Shown piece after piece: positions 1 through 4,749 of a stretch of DNA of 5,017 bases; the first letter of the stretch is position 1, and every line of letters begins with the position of its first letter. The notes under the pieces were generated by a model. The model saw nothing but the letters and a program-made list of their open reading frames with translations, was not told the origin of the DNA and did not search any database. The DNA comes from an uncultured Gaiellaceae bacterium (GTDB lineage Bacteria > Actinomycetota > Thermoleophilia > Gaiellales > Gaiellaceae), in NCBI GenBank assembly GCA_955652075.1, contig CATPAS010000240.1, forward strand, positions 1 through 5,017, given 5' to 3'. The position numbers were made by a program, and so were the translations under genes.

Positions 1-855
1 CGATTCGTCGACTCCGGCCTCGAGCAGCCGCTCGCGACGCCGCTCCTGATTCCGGCGGGAGCCGAGCGCTCCGACGTAGAACGCATCGGTCGTGAGTGCG
101 CCGACCAGCATGGGGACGTCGAACTTGTCGTCGTGCGTGAGCACGACGATCGCGGTCGCGTGGTCCGGTTGCACCTGCGCGAGCGTTTCCTCGGGCCAGG
201 CGACGATCACCTCGTGTGCATTCGGCAGGCGCTCAGGAGTGGCGAACCGCCCGCGTGCGTCGGCAACGACTGTGTGCCAGCCGAGCCCGCGTGCAGCCGC
301 GCATAGCGCATCCGCAGTGTCGACGGCGCCGTACACGAGAAGGCGCGGCGGCGGTCCGAAGACGTCTGCGAAGACGCGCCGGCCTTCGAGCTCCACCACC
401 CGGTCATGGCCTGCGCGGATCAGCTCGTCGGCAACGGGATCCTCACCGTGGCGCACGAGCCGTGACGTTCCCTCCTCGAGATCCGTGAGGACGACCGCGC
501 GACCCTCCTGTCGAACGATCTCGCCGAGCTGATCGAGCAGCTCCGGCGCCGGCTCGTCCACCCAGACGTCGATCTCGCCCCCGCAGGGGAGGCCCACGCT
601 CAGAGCGAGGTCGTCCGAGATCCCGTACGTGAGCAGCCGAGGCCCAGCGCCGGCCAGCACTTCCCGCGCTGCCTCGACGACTTCGCTCTCGACGCAGCCC
701 CCGGAGACCGAGCCTGCGAGCTCTCCCTGCTCCGAGACGATCAGCTTCGAGCCGATCGGCCGGGGAGCCGAGCGCCGGGTCGCGACGACGCGCGCCATCG
801 CAACGCGGTCGCCGCGTGAACGCCAGCGGTCGAGCTCCGGGAGGATCTCCCTCAC
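1..855 (-). CDS. XdhC/CoxI-family molybdenum hydroxylase maturation protein, 3' end cut by window edge
   Basis: 285 codons are visible and the frame runs off the left edge. Family knowledge: XdhC-type proteins bind molybdenum cofactor, promote its sulfuration and insert it into xanthine dehydrogenase or CO-dehydrogenase-like hydroxylases in the cytoplasm. Seen here: an N-terminal XdhC_CoxI domain (about residues 5-100) with SGGCVESEV (Cys54) and GLPCGGEIDVWV (Cys91), a linker, then a Rossmann-type XdhC_C domain (about 168-285) with RLLVYGAVDTADAL (171-184), LTHDDKFD (239-246) and YVGALGSRRN (260-269). Perhaps 40-80 residues are missing at the C-terminus. The start is GTG at 855: an in-frame TAG lies 11 codons upstream with no other start between, and a TACGAT -10 box sits 6 nt ahead. 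The Rossmann loop reads GAVDTA instead of the common GAGHVA. The family is certain; whether it serves xanthine dehydrogenase or a CoxL-type enzyme cannot be decided because the left-hand neighbours are not visible. Confidence 0.95.
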   Translation of the reverse strand, partial: MREILPELDRWRSRGDRVAMARVVATRRSAPRPIGSKLIVSEQGELAGSVSGGCVESEVVEAAREVLAGAGPRLLTYGISDDLALSVGLPCGGEIDVWVDEPAPELLDQLGEIVRQEGRAVVLTDLEEGTSRLVRHGEDPVADELIRAGHDRVVELEGRRVFADVFGPPPRLLVYGAVDTADALCAAARGLGWHTVVADARGRFATPERLPNAHEVIVAWPEETLAQVQPDHATAIVVLTHDDKFDVPMLVGALTTDAFYVGALGSRRNQERRRERLLEAGVDES

Positions 856-861
856 CGCCGA

Positions 862-867
862 ATCGTA
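862..867 (-). promoter_or_regulatory. -10 box of the xdhC-family gene, predicted leaderless
   Basis: TACGAT on the minus strand (867 to 862) is followed by 6 nt (TCGGCG) and then the GTG start at 855. A last T at -7 puts +1 on the G of GTG, the geometry of actinobacterial leaderless promoters. There is no Shine-Dalgarno sequence. I see no clear -35. The box lies between the stop of the upstream small gene (886) and this start, so the gene can be transcribed on its own. Confidence 0.6.
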
Positions 868-885
868 GCCGCGGCTAGCGCTGAA

Positions 886-1044
886 CTAGTGGCCGCAACG
901 ACAGATCGTCTCGCCGAGCTGCGACCGCTCCAGCTTGAGGCCGCAGCGCGCGCAGAGCGGGGGTGCGATCCGGGCCCGCACTAGTAGCGCCCGCATCAGA
1001 CTGGCCCAGAGAACCGTGTAAGGAAGGAGAAGCTGGCCGCTCAT
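886..1044 (-). CDS. 52-residue zinc-ribbon-like miniprotein
   Basis: The frame opens at ATG (1044) and closes at TAG (886-888). The N-terminal half (residues 5-27) is hydrophobic with interspersed arginines and includes LLLPYTVLWASLMRALL, possibly a membrane-associating helix. The C-terminal half holds CARCG (Cys31, Cys34) and ends in CRCGH (Cys48, Cys50, His52), giving C-x2-C-x13-C-x-C-x-H, which looks like a metal-binding ribbon with a non-standard second knuckle. An in-frame TAA 12 codons upstream and no alternative start fix the N-terminus. The next gene downstream, of the XdhC family, starts 30 nt after this stop, so they may be co-transcribed. I do not recognise the family. The clustered cysteines at the very end argue that it is real, but at this length conservation would be the deciding evidence. 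Confidence 0.6.
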   Translation of the reverse strand: MSGQLLLPYTVLWASLMRALLVRARIAPPLCARCGLKLERSQLGETICRCGH

Positions 1045-1051
1045 GCCTCTC

Positions 1052-1057
1052 GTTATC
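1052..1057 (-). promoter_or_regulatory. Weak candidate -10 box for the zinc-ribbon miniprotein
   Basis: GATAAC on the minus strand is followed by 7 nt (GAGAGGC) and then ATG at 1044. The core ATAA matches the -10 consensus but the final T is missing. GAGAGG ends only 1 nt before ATG, too close for a normal Shine-Dalgarno. Co-transcription from the secreted-protein gene upstream (stop at 1089) is an equally good explanation. Confidence 0.3.
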
Positions 1058-1088
1058 GGCCGAGAAGCTGCCCGGGTTTAGTGCACGA

Positions 1089-1319
1089 TCACGAGCTGAT
1101 GCTCGGAGACGCGAACCCGGCCGGGCCGCTCGCGAGGGTCACGTCGTGCTCGACGACGCAGCGGAAGCGCCCGAGGCGAACGCCGCGCGCCACCTCGAAG
1201 GCGGTCACCGTGATCGGTGACGTCTCCAGGACGACGGTCTCGGTGCTCGCCGCCGTTCGACCCGGGAGGACGAGGGCGGCCAGACCCGCCACGACCAGCA
1301 GGCGAAGGGCTAGGCGCAC
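1089..1319 (-). CDS. Small secreted protein of unknown function (76 aa)
   Basis: Starting at GTG (1319), the protein opens with a textbook signal peptide: MRLALR, a hydrophobic core LLVVAGLAALVL (residues 7-18), then PGRTAAS with likely cleavage near residue 24-25. The mature part is only about 52 residues: a Thr/Val-rich stretch (TETVVLETSPITVTAFEV), a basic segment GVRLGRFRCVVEHDV with the only cysteine (Cys54), and a small-residue tail. The frame stays open upstream to 1487, but that extension would run through the divergent gene, is arginine-rich and would bury the signal peptide. The GTG is also placed 7 nt after a TAGATT -10 box, so I use it. No family is recognised. The signal peptide predicts export. 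One Cys means no internal disulfide. Confidence 0.6.
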   Translation of the reverse strand: MRLALRLLVVAGLAALVLPGRTAASTETVVLETSPITVTAFEVARGVRLGRFRCVVEHDVTLASGPAGFASPSISS

Positions 1320-1326
1320 CGACCCG

Positions 1327-1332
1327 AATCTA
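1327..1332 (-). promoter_or_regulatory. -10 box of the secreted-protein gene, predicted leaderless
   Basis: TAGATT on the minus strand (1332 to 1327), then 7 nt (CGGGTCG), then GTG at 1319. It fits TANNNT, and no ribosome binding site precedes the start. A -35 at the usual distance would read TTCTAC (1355 to 1350), a poor match, and would physically overlap the -10 box of the divergent gene. Confidence 0.55.
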
Positions 1333-1346
1333 GCACCGCCTGGTGC
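1333..1346. promoter_or_regulatory. Short dyad between the two divergent -10 boxes
   Basis: GCACC-GCCT-GGTGC is a 5-bp-arm inverted repeat lying between the minus-strand -10 (1327-1332) and the plus-strand -10 (1351-1356). It could be an operator controlling both genes. Five base pairs in GC-rich DNA can also be chance. Confidence 0.25.
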
Positions 1347-1350
1347 CGGG

Positions 1351-1356
1351 TAGAAT
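1351..1356 (+). promoter_or_regulatory. -10 box of the small membrane-protein gene, predicted leaderless
   Basis: TAGAAT (5 of 6 matches to TATAAT) is followed by exactly 6 nt (GGCGTC) and the GTG start at 1363, so the predicted +1 is the first base of the start codon. No Shine-Dalgarno and no convincing -35 are visible. Confidence 0.6.
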
Positions 1357-1362
1357 GGCGTC

Positions 1363-1593
1363 GTGGGCTGGTTGATGATCGCCCTTCTGCTTGGCACCGT
1401 TGCTGCCGTCATCGGCGCGGAATGGCCGCGGCTTTCCGGCCGATTCGGAAACGAGGCGCGGCATCGCCGTGAGCGTCTGCATCGCAAGAGTCAACTGAAG
1501 CTGCTCCGGACGGAGACCGAGGAGTTCGCGGCGAGCGTGGAGCGCGATCTCAACGAGCTCCCGACGATCGAAGAAACCGACCGGAAGCGTTAG
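1363..1593 (+). CDS. Small membrane-anchored protein of unknown function (76 aa)
   Basis: GTG at 1363 to TAG at 1591-1593. Residues 3-19 (WLMIALLLGTVAAVIGA) form one membrane segment. The rest (20-76) is highly charged and cytoplasmic by the positive-inside rule: a basic stretch EARHRRERLHRKSQLK (31-46), then an acidic helix-forming tail with LPTIEETDRKR at the end. It could be an amphipathic or coiled-coil helix on a membrane tether. The length, single N-terminal anchor and sharp TAGAAT-GTG start support a real gene, but I recognise no family. It is divergent from the secreted-protein gene (43 bp between start codons) and its stop codon interlocks with that of the protease on the opposite strand. 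Confidence 0.6.
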   Translation: MGWLMIALLLGTVAAVIGAEWPRLSGRFGNEARHRRERLHRKSQLKLLRTETEEFAASVERDLNELPTIEETDRKR

Positions 1594-4013
1594 CGAAGAA
1601 CGAAGGTCGTCCGCACCGTCCGGGTGTTCGGCAGGATGCGGGCGACGTTCTCCATGTTCTTCGTCTCCTGGTAGTCGGAGGCGGTGAAGGTCAGTGCGTG
1701 GCGTCCGCTTGCAAGCCCGGCCACGGGCAGGCGCGCAAGGCCGGCTGCATACGAGACGGGGACGACGTTGCCATCGATCTGAGCCTGGAGCGACAGCGGG
1801 TCGACTCCCGAGCCGCCGTCGCTGACGGCCAGCTCGAGGAACCCTGTGCGGACGCCGCGCACTCGCACCGACGGAGGCGTGACGTCGCCCTCCCAGAACC
1901 GGAAGCGGAACGGACCGGTTCGTGCACCGGGCGGCGTGTCGAACACGACGTCGTAGACGCCGGGTCCGGGGAGGGCCACGCCGGCGACGAGCCGGTGATG
2001 CCCGTAGCTCGTGCGGTACGGATTCTGGTCGAACGGCAGGGCCGTGTAGCCCGCGAGCCGGTTCTCGTCGCCGTCACGGACGACTCGCGGCTCGACGCCG
2101 ACACCATTGTCGCGCGCGATCACGGCCACGCCGAAGTTCGCGATCCGGCGCCGCAGGTGGACGCGGTACACGACCTCGCGGCCGCTGAGAATGACCGGGA
2201 AGGAAGGGTGGCCGGGCACGACGTCGGGATAGCGATACGTGGACACTCGTGCGGCGCCGCGGGAGGTATCCGCGGCGTACTCGCCGGGACGAACGAGCGC
2301 CACCTGTCGATCGAGCCCAAGGCGCGGACGCTCCACTCGGAGCCAGAAGGGAATCCTGCGCCGGGCGCCCTCACGCGAAAGGATCACAAACCCTGTCACT
2401 TCACCTTCGCGGGCGTTGCGAGGGACGGCTGCGCGCACCGGGAGGAGGCCGGGCACGGTCGCTTGGGCCGGAACTGAGAGCGGCGCACCGGCGAGGCTGA
2501 GAGCGACGTTCCAGACTCCGGCGCCGCCGCCGGCATCCGCGAGGTCTACTGTGCGCCGCGCGGTGGCGCCCGGCCTGAGCAATCCGAACGAGAGGTTGGT
2601 CGGGCTGGCGAACACGAGCGGCTGATCGGCTCGGACGAGATCGATTCGGCCGCCGCCCTCGCGCAATGGATTGACCTCGGCCGTCCCACCGTTGTGAACG
2701 GGAACGCCGGTGAGCACGAGAGCGGACTTGATCTGGGCCGGCGTCCACGTCGGATGGCGCTGTCGCAGCAGGGCGGCCGCACCGGCGACGTGCGGCGCGG
2801 ACATGCTCGTCCCGCTGCTCTCCACGAAGCCGCCGGCGGGCGCGGCCGACTCGACACTTTCGCCCGGTGCGGTGACGTCGGGTTTGAAGGTGAGCGAGTA
2901 GGGCGTCGGCCCGGCCGAGGAGAAATCGGCAATGTTGTCGACGGAAGCGCTGCCGTGACCGCCGCTCGATGCGGCGACGGAGATCGTCTTCGCTGCGTTC
3001 GCCGGCGATGTGATCGTCCCGAAACCGAGGTCCGCGAAGTCGTTGCCGGCCGAGACGGCCGACACGACCCCGGCATCGGCGGCGGCGTTCAGCGCCTTGG
3101 CGACCGGATCCCGGCTCGCCTCGATCTCCGTCTCGCCGAGCGAGAGATTGATGACGTCCATGCCGTCTCGCACCGCGGCCTCGATGGCGGCGGCGAGCTC
3201 CGGGGAGTTGCCGTTCGCACCGAACTCACTCGGGATGCCGAGTGCCTTGTAGTTGCCGAGGTACGCGCGCGGTGCGATGCCGGAGAGCCGGAAGCCGGTC
3301 CGGGTGAGTGTGTTGTTGTTTCCCGCCGCGATTCCGGCGACATGGATGCCGTGATCGGAGAGCTCAGGGTCGAACGGCAGCTTCGCGTTCGCATATGCCG
3401 GTGTCGCAGGAGCAAACGCCCGCGCGACGATCACCTTCGGCGTCGTGTACGCAGTCTGACCCTTGGGGAAGCCCGGCGGATACACGTACCCGGCCGGTGC
3501 GAAGAACGGGTGCGTCTGATCGATTCCGTCGTCGACGATCGCGATCTTCATTCCCTGGCCCGCGGTCGCCAGGGTCTGGCCCCAGACGGTCGGCGCGCCG
3601 ATGAGCTGCGGGGTCCTGTCGAGCAGCGTGTGGTAGCCGATGCTCGGCCATACCCGCGTGCCCGCCACTTGTGAGAGGCCGGCGAGCTGCGAGCGCGGAA
3701 CGACGACGGCGAAGCCGTTGAGCACGACACCAAAGCGCCAGCGCACCCGGGCCCCGGGAATCCTTGTGCGGATCCGGGCCTGCAGCACACGCTGCGCGGA
3801 GTCGAGCTGCCGCAGGTAGTTGCGGCTCGCAGGCGCACTCAGCAACAGGCGGTTGGGGCGGGCGAAGGAGGAGAAGGCGAGCGTCCTGTGCCGCGCGAAT
3901 ACCTCGGCGAGCGGCGGCGCCTTCAGGGTCACGAGCACCTCGACGTTCTCCGCGCCGGCGGCGGGAGCGTGCGAGAGCGCAAGCAGTCCACAGATCAGGA
4001 GACCCCGTCTCAG
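1590..4013 (-). CDS. Secreted S8 (subtilisin-like) serine protease with propeptide and C-terminal beta domains
   Basis: About 807 residues, counted from CTG at 4013; stop TAA at 1590-1592. Order: signal peptide (1-21, RRGLLICGLLALS core, cleavage after AAGA); propeptide of the inhibitor-I9 type (about 22-130, VEVLVTLKAPPL and VVLNGFAVVV); peptidase S8 domain (about 150-460) with Asp161 in IAIVDDGID, His221 in SDHGIHVAGIAAG, oxyanion Asn324 in SAGND and Ser403 in SSGTSMSAPHVAG; a fibronectin-like segment (about 465-560); an unassigned beta-rich segment (562-708); and an Ig-like domain (about 711-807, VTPPSVRV, AVSDGGSGVDP). All catalytic residues are present, so an active extracellular endopeptidase is expected. 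Start choice: the frame is open to GTG 4196 (inside the tRNA) and has TTG at 4136, but only CTG 4013 gives a clean signal peptide, and it sits 7 nt after a TACGAT -10 box. An automatic caller would probably pick 4136 or 4196. Confidence 0.93.
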   Translation of the reverse strand: MRRGLLICGLLALSHAPAAGAENVEVLVTLKAPPLAEVFARHRTLAFSSFARPNRLLLSAPASRNYLRQLDSAQRVLQARIRTRIPGARVRWRFGVVLNGFAVVVPRSQLAGLSQVAGTRVWPSIGYHTLLDRTPQLIGAPTVWGQTLATAGQGMKIAIVDDGIDQTHPFFAPAGYVYPPGFPKGQTAYTTPKVIVARAFAPATPAYANAKLPFDPELSDHGIHVAGIAAGNNNTLTRTGFRLSGIAPRAYLGNYKALGIPSEFGANGNSPELAAAIEAAVRDGMDVINLSLGETEIEASRDPVAKALNAAADAGVVSAVSAGNDFADLGFGTITSPANAAKTISVAASSGGHGSASVDNIADFSSAGPTPYSLTFKPDVTAPGESVESAAPAGGFVESSGTSMSAPHVAGAAALLRQRHPTWTPAQIKSALVLTGVPVHNGGTAEVNPLREGGGRIDLVRADQPLVFASPTNLSFGLLRPGATARRTVDLADAGGGAGVWNVALSLAGAPLSVPAQATVPGLLPVRAAVPRNAREGEVTGFVILSREGARRRIPFWLRVERPRLGLDRQVALVRPGEYAADTSRGAARVSTYRYPDVVPGHPSFPVILSGREVVYRVHLRRRIANFGVAVIARDNGVGVEPRVVRDGDENRLAGYTALPFDQNPYRTSYGHHRLVAGVALPGPGVYDVVFDTPPGARTGPFRFRFWEGDVTPPSVRVRGVRTGFLELAVSDGGSGVDPLSLQAQIDGNVVPVSYAAGLARLPVAGLASGRHALTFTASDYQETKNMENVARILPNTRTVRTTFVLR

Positions 4014-4020
4014 GTTCGAA

Positions 4021-4026
4021 ATCGTA
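4021..4026 (-). promoter_or_regulatory. -10 box of the protease gene
   Basis: TACGAT on the minus strand (4026 to 4021), identical to the hexamer before the xdhC-family gene, followed by TTCGAAC and the proposed CTG start at 4013. The purines at 4015-4016 are likely start points, giving a leader of 0-3 nt. A partial -35 (CCGACT, 4050 to 4045, sharing the GAC core) lies 18 nt upstream, inside the left arm of the neighbouring inverted repeat. Confidence 0.5.
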
Positions 4027-4036
4027 CGGCTAATGG

Positions 4037-4072
4037 CCGAATCGAGTCGGCCTTCGGCACGACTCGATTCGG
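4037..4072. repeat. 13-bp perfect inverted repeat upstream of the protease promoter
   Basis: Arms CCGAATCGAGTCG (4037-4049) and CGACTCGATTCGG (4060-4072) with a 10-nt centre (GCCTTCGGCA) that can itself fold (GCC-TTC-GGC). It starts 10 bp upstream of the protease -10 box and covers its -35 position, between the protease and tRNA promoters. No T-run follows on either strand, so an intrinsic terminator is unlikely. An operator for the protease promoter, or a DNA cruciform, is more plausible. Confidence 0.55.
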
Positions 4073-4129
4073 GATCTATCGAACGTGGTCGTGGACTGCG
4101 GCGGGCAAGGCCCTCCTCCGCCGTGAGTC

Positions 4130-4156
4130 TTGGCAACCCAAGAGCCTGGCTAGACT
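4130..4156 (+). promoter_or_regulatory. Candidate promoter of tRNA-Leu
   Basis: TTGGCA (4130-4135, 5 of 6 to TTGACA) and TAGACT (4151-4156, 4 of 6 to TATAAT). The spacer is 15 bp, shorter than the usual 17. Predicted transcription starts near 4163, about 4 nt before the mature tRNA. Confidence 0.5.
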
Positions 4157-4166
4157 GTGCGTCCGC

Positions 4167-4250
4167 GCGGATGTGGCGGAATTGGTAGACGCGCACGGTT
4201 CAGGTCCGTGTGGGGGCAACCCCGTGGAGGTTCAAGTCCTCTCATCCGCA
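4167..4250 (+). tRNA. tRNA-Leu, anticodon CAG
   Basis: Complete class II cloverleaf. The acceptor stem GCGGATG (4167-4173) pairs with CATCCGC (4243-4249), with discriminator A4250. The D-arm GCG...CGC (4176-4178, 4190-4192) has AATTGGTAGA in the loop. The anticodon stem CACGG/CCGTG (4194-4198, 4206-4210) closes the loop TTCAGGT, with anticodon CAG at 4201-4203. The long variable arm is GGGG-CAA-CCCC (4213-4223). The T-arm GGAGG/CCTCT flanks TTCAAGT (4231-4237). The 3' CCA is not encoded. It reads CUG, a preferred leucine codon in GC-rich genomes. Confidence 0.97.
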
Positions 4251-4271
4251 TAACTGGATCATGCGGTGCTG

Positions 4272-4289
4272 GTGCCCAGTCAGTGCCCA
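4272..4289. repeat. Two GTGCCCA repeats 11 bp apart just after the tRNA
   Basis: GTGCCCA at 4272-4278 and 4283-4289 start 11 bp apart, about one helical turn. A third copy, GTGCCCAG, lies at 4386-4393. All are within 145 bp of the tRNA-Leu 3' end. Helically phased short repeats beside a tRNA resemble integrase arm sites, but no integrase gene or duplicate of the tRNA 3' end is visible. Confidence 0.35.
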
Positions 4290-4404
4290 AACGGATGTGT
4301 GCCGTCCCCCGCGATGTCAAGAACGGATGCCGCTGGGGCTACGGCTGGGAGAGCTAACGGCCGGCCGGGGCTATGTCCTCAGCCGGTGCCCAGCAATTTC
4401 CTGA

Positions 4405-4429
4405 GCCATGCGCGGATCCGCCTCATGGC
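4405..4429. repeat. Nested inverted repeat
   Basis: The outer arms GCCATG (4405-4410) and CATGGC (4424-4429) enclose a perfect 10-bp palindrome GCGGATCCGC (4412-4421). The two dyads are almost concentric, centred at 4417 and 4416.5. No T-run follows. It lies about 95 bp before the 75-aa gene and could be a regulator site or an RNA hairpin. Confidence 0.4.
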
Positions 4430-4500
4430 GAGGAGTCTACGCCTGAGCGCGACGAGCGACATGTGGGGGATTTCGGGCACCGTGCAGATCGCCGACAGAT

Positions 4501-4511
4501 GAGGGAGAAGG
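4501..4511 (+). promoter_or_regulatory. Ribosome binding site of the 75-aa gene
   Basis: A polypurine run GAGGGAGAAGG ends 10 nt before the ATG at 4522. No TANNNT box sits 6-7 nt before this ATG, so this gene seems to have a normal leader, unlike the minus-strand genes of the window. Confidence 0.5.
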
Positions 4512-4521
4512 CCCTGCGGCT

Positions 4522-4749
4522 ATGCACATTCGAGTAGATGACCCTCACGTGGTCCTTGACCTGCGCGACCATCTTCGGCGCGCGGGCTGCGTCGCCGTGG
4601 AGGTCGCGCCGGGCACGCTTCAGGTCGCGTTGCTCGGTGCCCCGAACGCTGACCAAGCGGCTCGCGAGGTTCGGGCCTATCTAGGTACGTGGATTGCGGC
4701 TCGCGGAGTCGACGCGGAAGTCATCTTCGATGCCGAGATGGACGGATAG
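4522..4749 (+). CDS. 75-residue conserved-looking hypothetical protein, predicted ferredoxin-like fold
   Basis: ATG at 4522 to TAG at 4747-4749. The sequence alternates in a clear beta-alpha-beta-beta-alpha-beta order: HIRV (2-5), helix PHVVLDLRDHLRRAG (8-22), CVAVEVAP (23-30), TLQVALLG (32-39), helix ADQAAREVRAYLGTWIAARG (43-62), VDAEVIFDAE (63-72). This is the layout of small ferredoxin-like or ACT-like modules. One cysteine (Cys23), no signal peptide and no membrane segment, so it is probably cytoplasmic. No other in-frame start lies close upstream, and a polypurine ribosome binding site ends 10 nt before the ATG. Short proteins with this opening (xHIRVDDP) seem familiar to me from related actinobacteria, without known function. 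It stands alone, with no gene within 200 bp on either side. Confidence 0.7.
   Translation: MHIRVDDPHVVLDLRDHLRRAGCVAVEVAPGTLQVALLGAPNADQAAREVRAYLGTWIAARGVDAEVIFDAEMDG

Larger units (their letters stand above)
4251..4521. other. Gene-free stretch between tRNA-Leu and the 75-aa gene
   Basis: 271 bp with no supported coding region; the open frames here have no recognisable protein character. It holds the GTGCCCA repeats, a 10-bp palindrome CGGCCGGCCG (4358-4367), the nested dyad at 4405-4429 and the ribosome binding site of the next gene. I see no clear T-rich terminator after the tRNA. Confidence 0.5.

Noticed and set aside
92..532. 146-codon plus-strand open frame over the left region
   Set aside because: It is Ser/Thr/Arg-rich without protein character and lies antisense to the XdhC-family gene, whose motifs are unmistakable.
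1320..1487. N-terminal extension of the secreted-protein frame to 1487
   Set aside because: It would run antisense through the divergent gene, is arginine/proline-rich, and would place the signal peptide 56 residues inside the protein.
1698..3674. Long plus-strand open frames (259 and 326 codons at 1698-2477 and 2694-3674)
   Set aside because: They are antisense shadows of the protease gene, caused by GC-rich third positions. They have no motifs and no promoter or ribosome site.
4014..4196. Protease start at GTG 4196 or TTG 4136
   Set aside because: The first lies within tRNA-Leu. The second overlaps the tRNA promoter and encodes an Arg-rich stretch through the inverted repeat ahead of a perfectly good signal peptide.
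4157..4357. Plus-strand frames reading through the tRNA (starting at 3888, 4157 and 4210)
   Set aside because: They translate the tRNA itself and its gene-free flank. None has a recognisable domain.
4375..4462. Minus-strand 28-codon frame with a basic amphipathic sequence (MRRIRAWLRKLLGTG end)
   Set aside because: It looks peptide-like and ends in the GTGCCCA repeat, but it has no ribosome site or -10 box and is too short to support.
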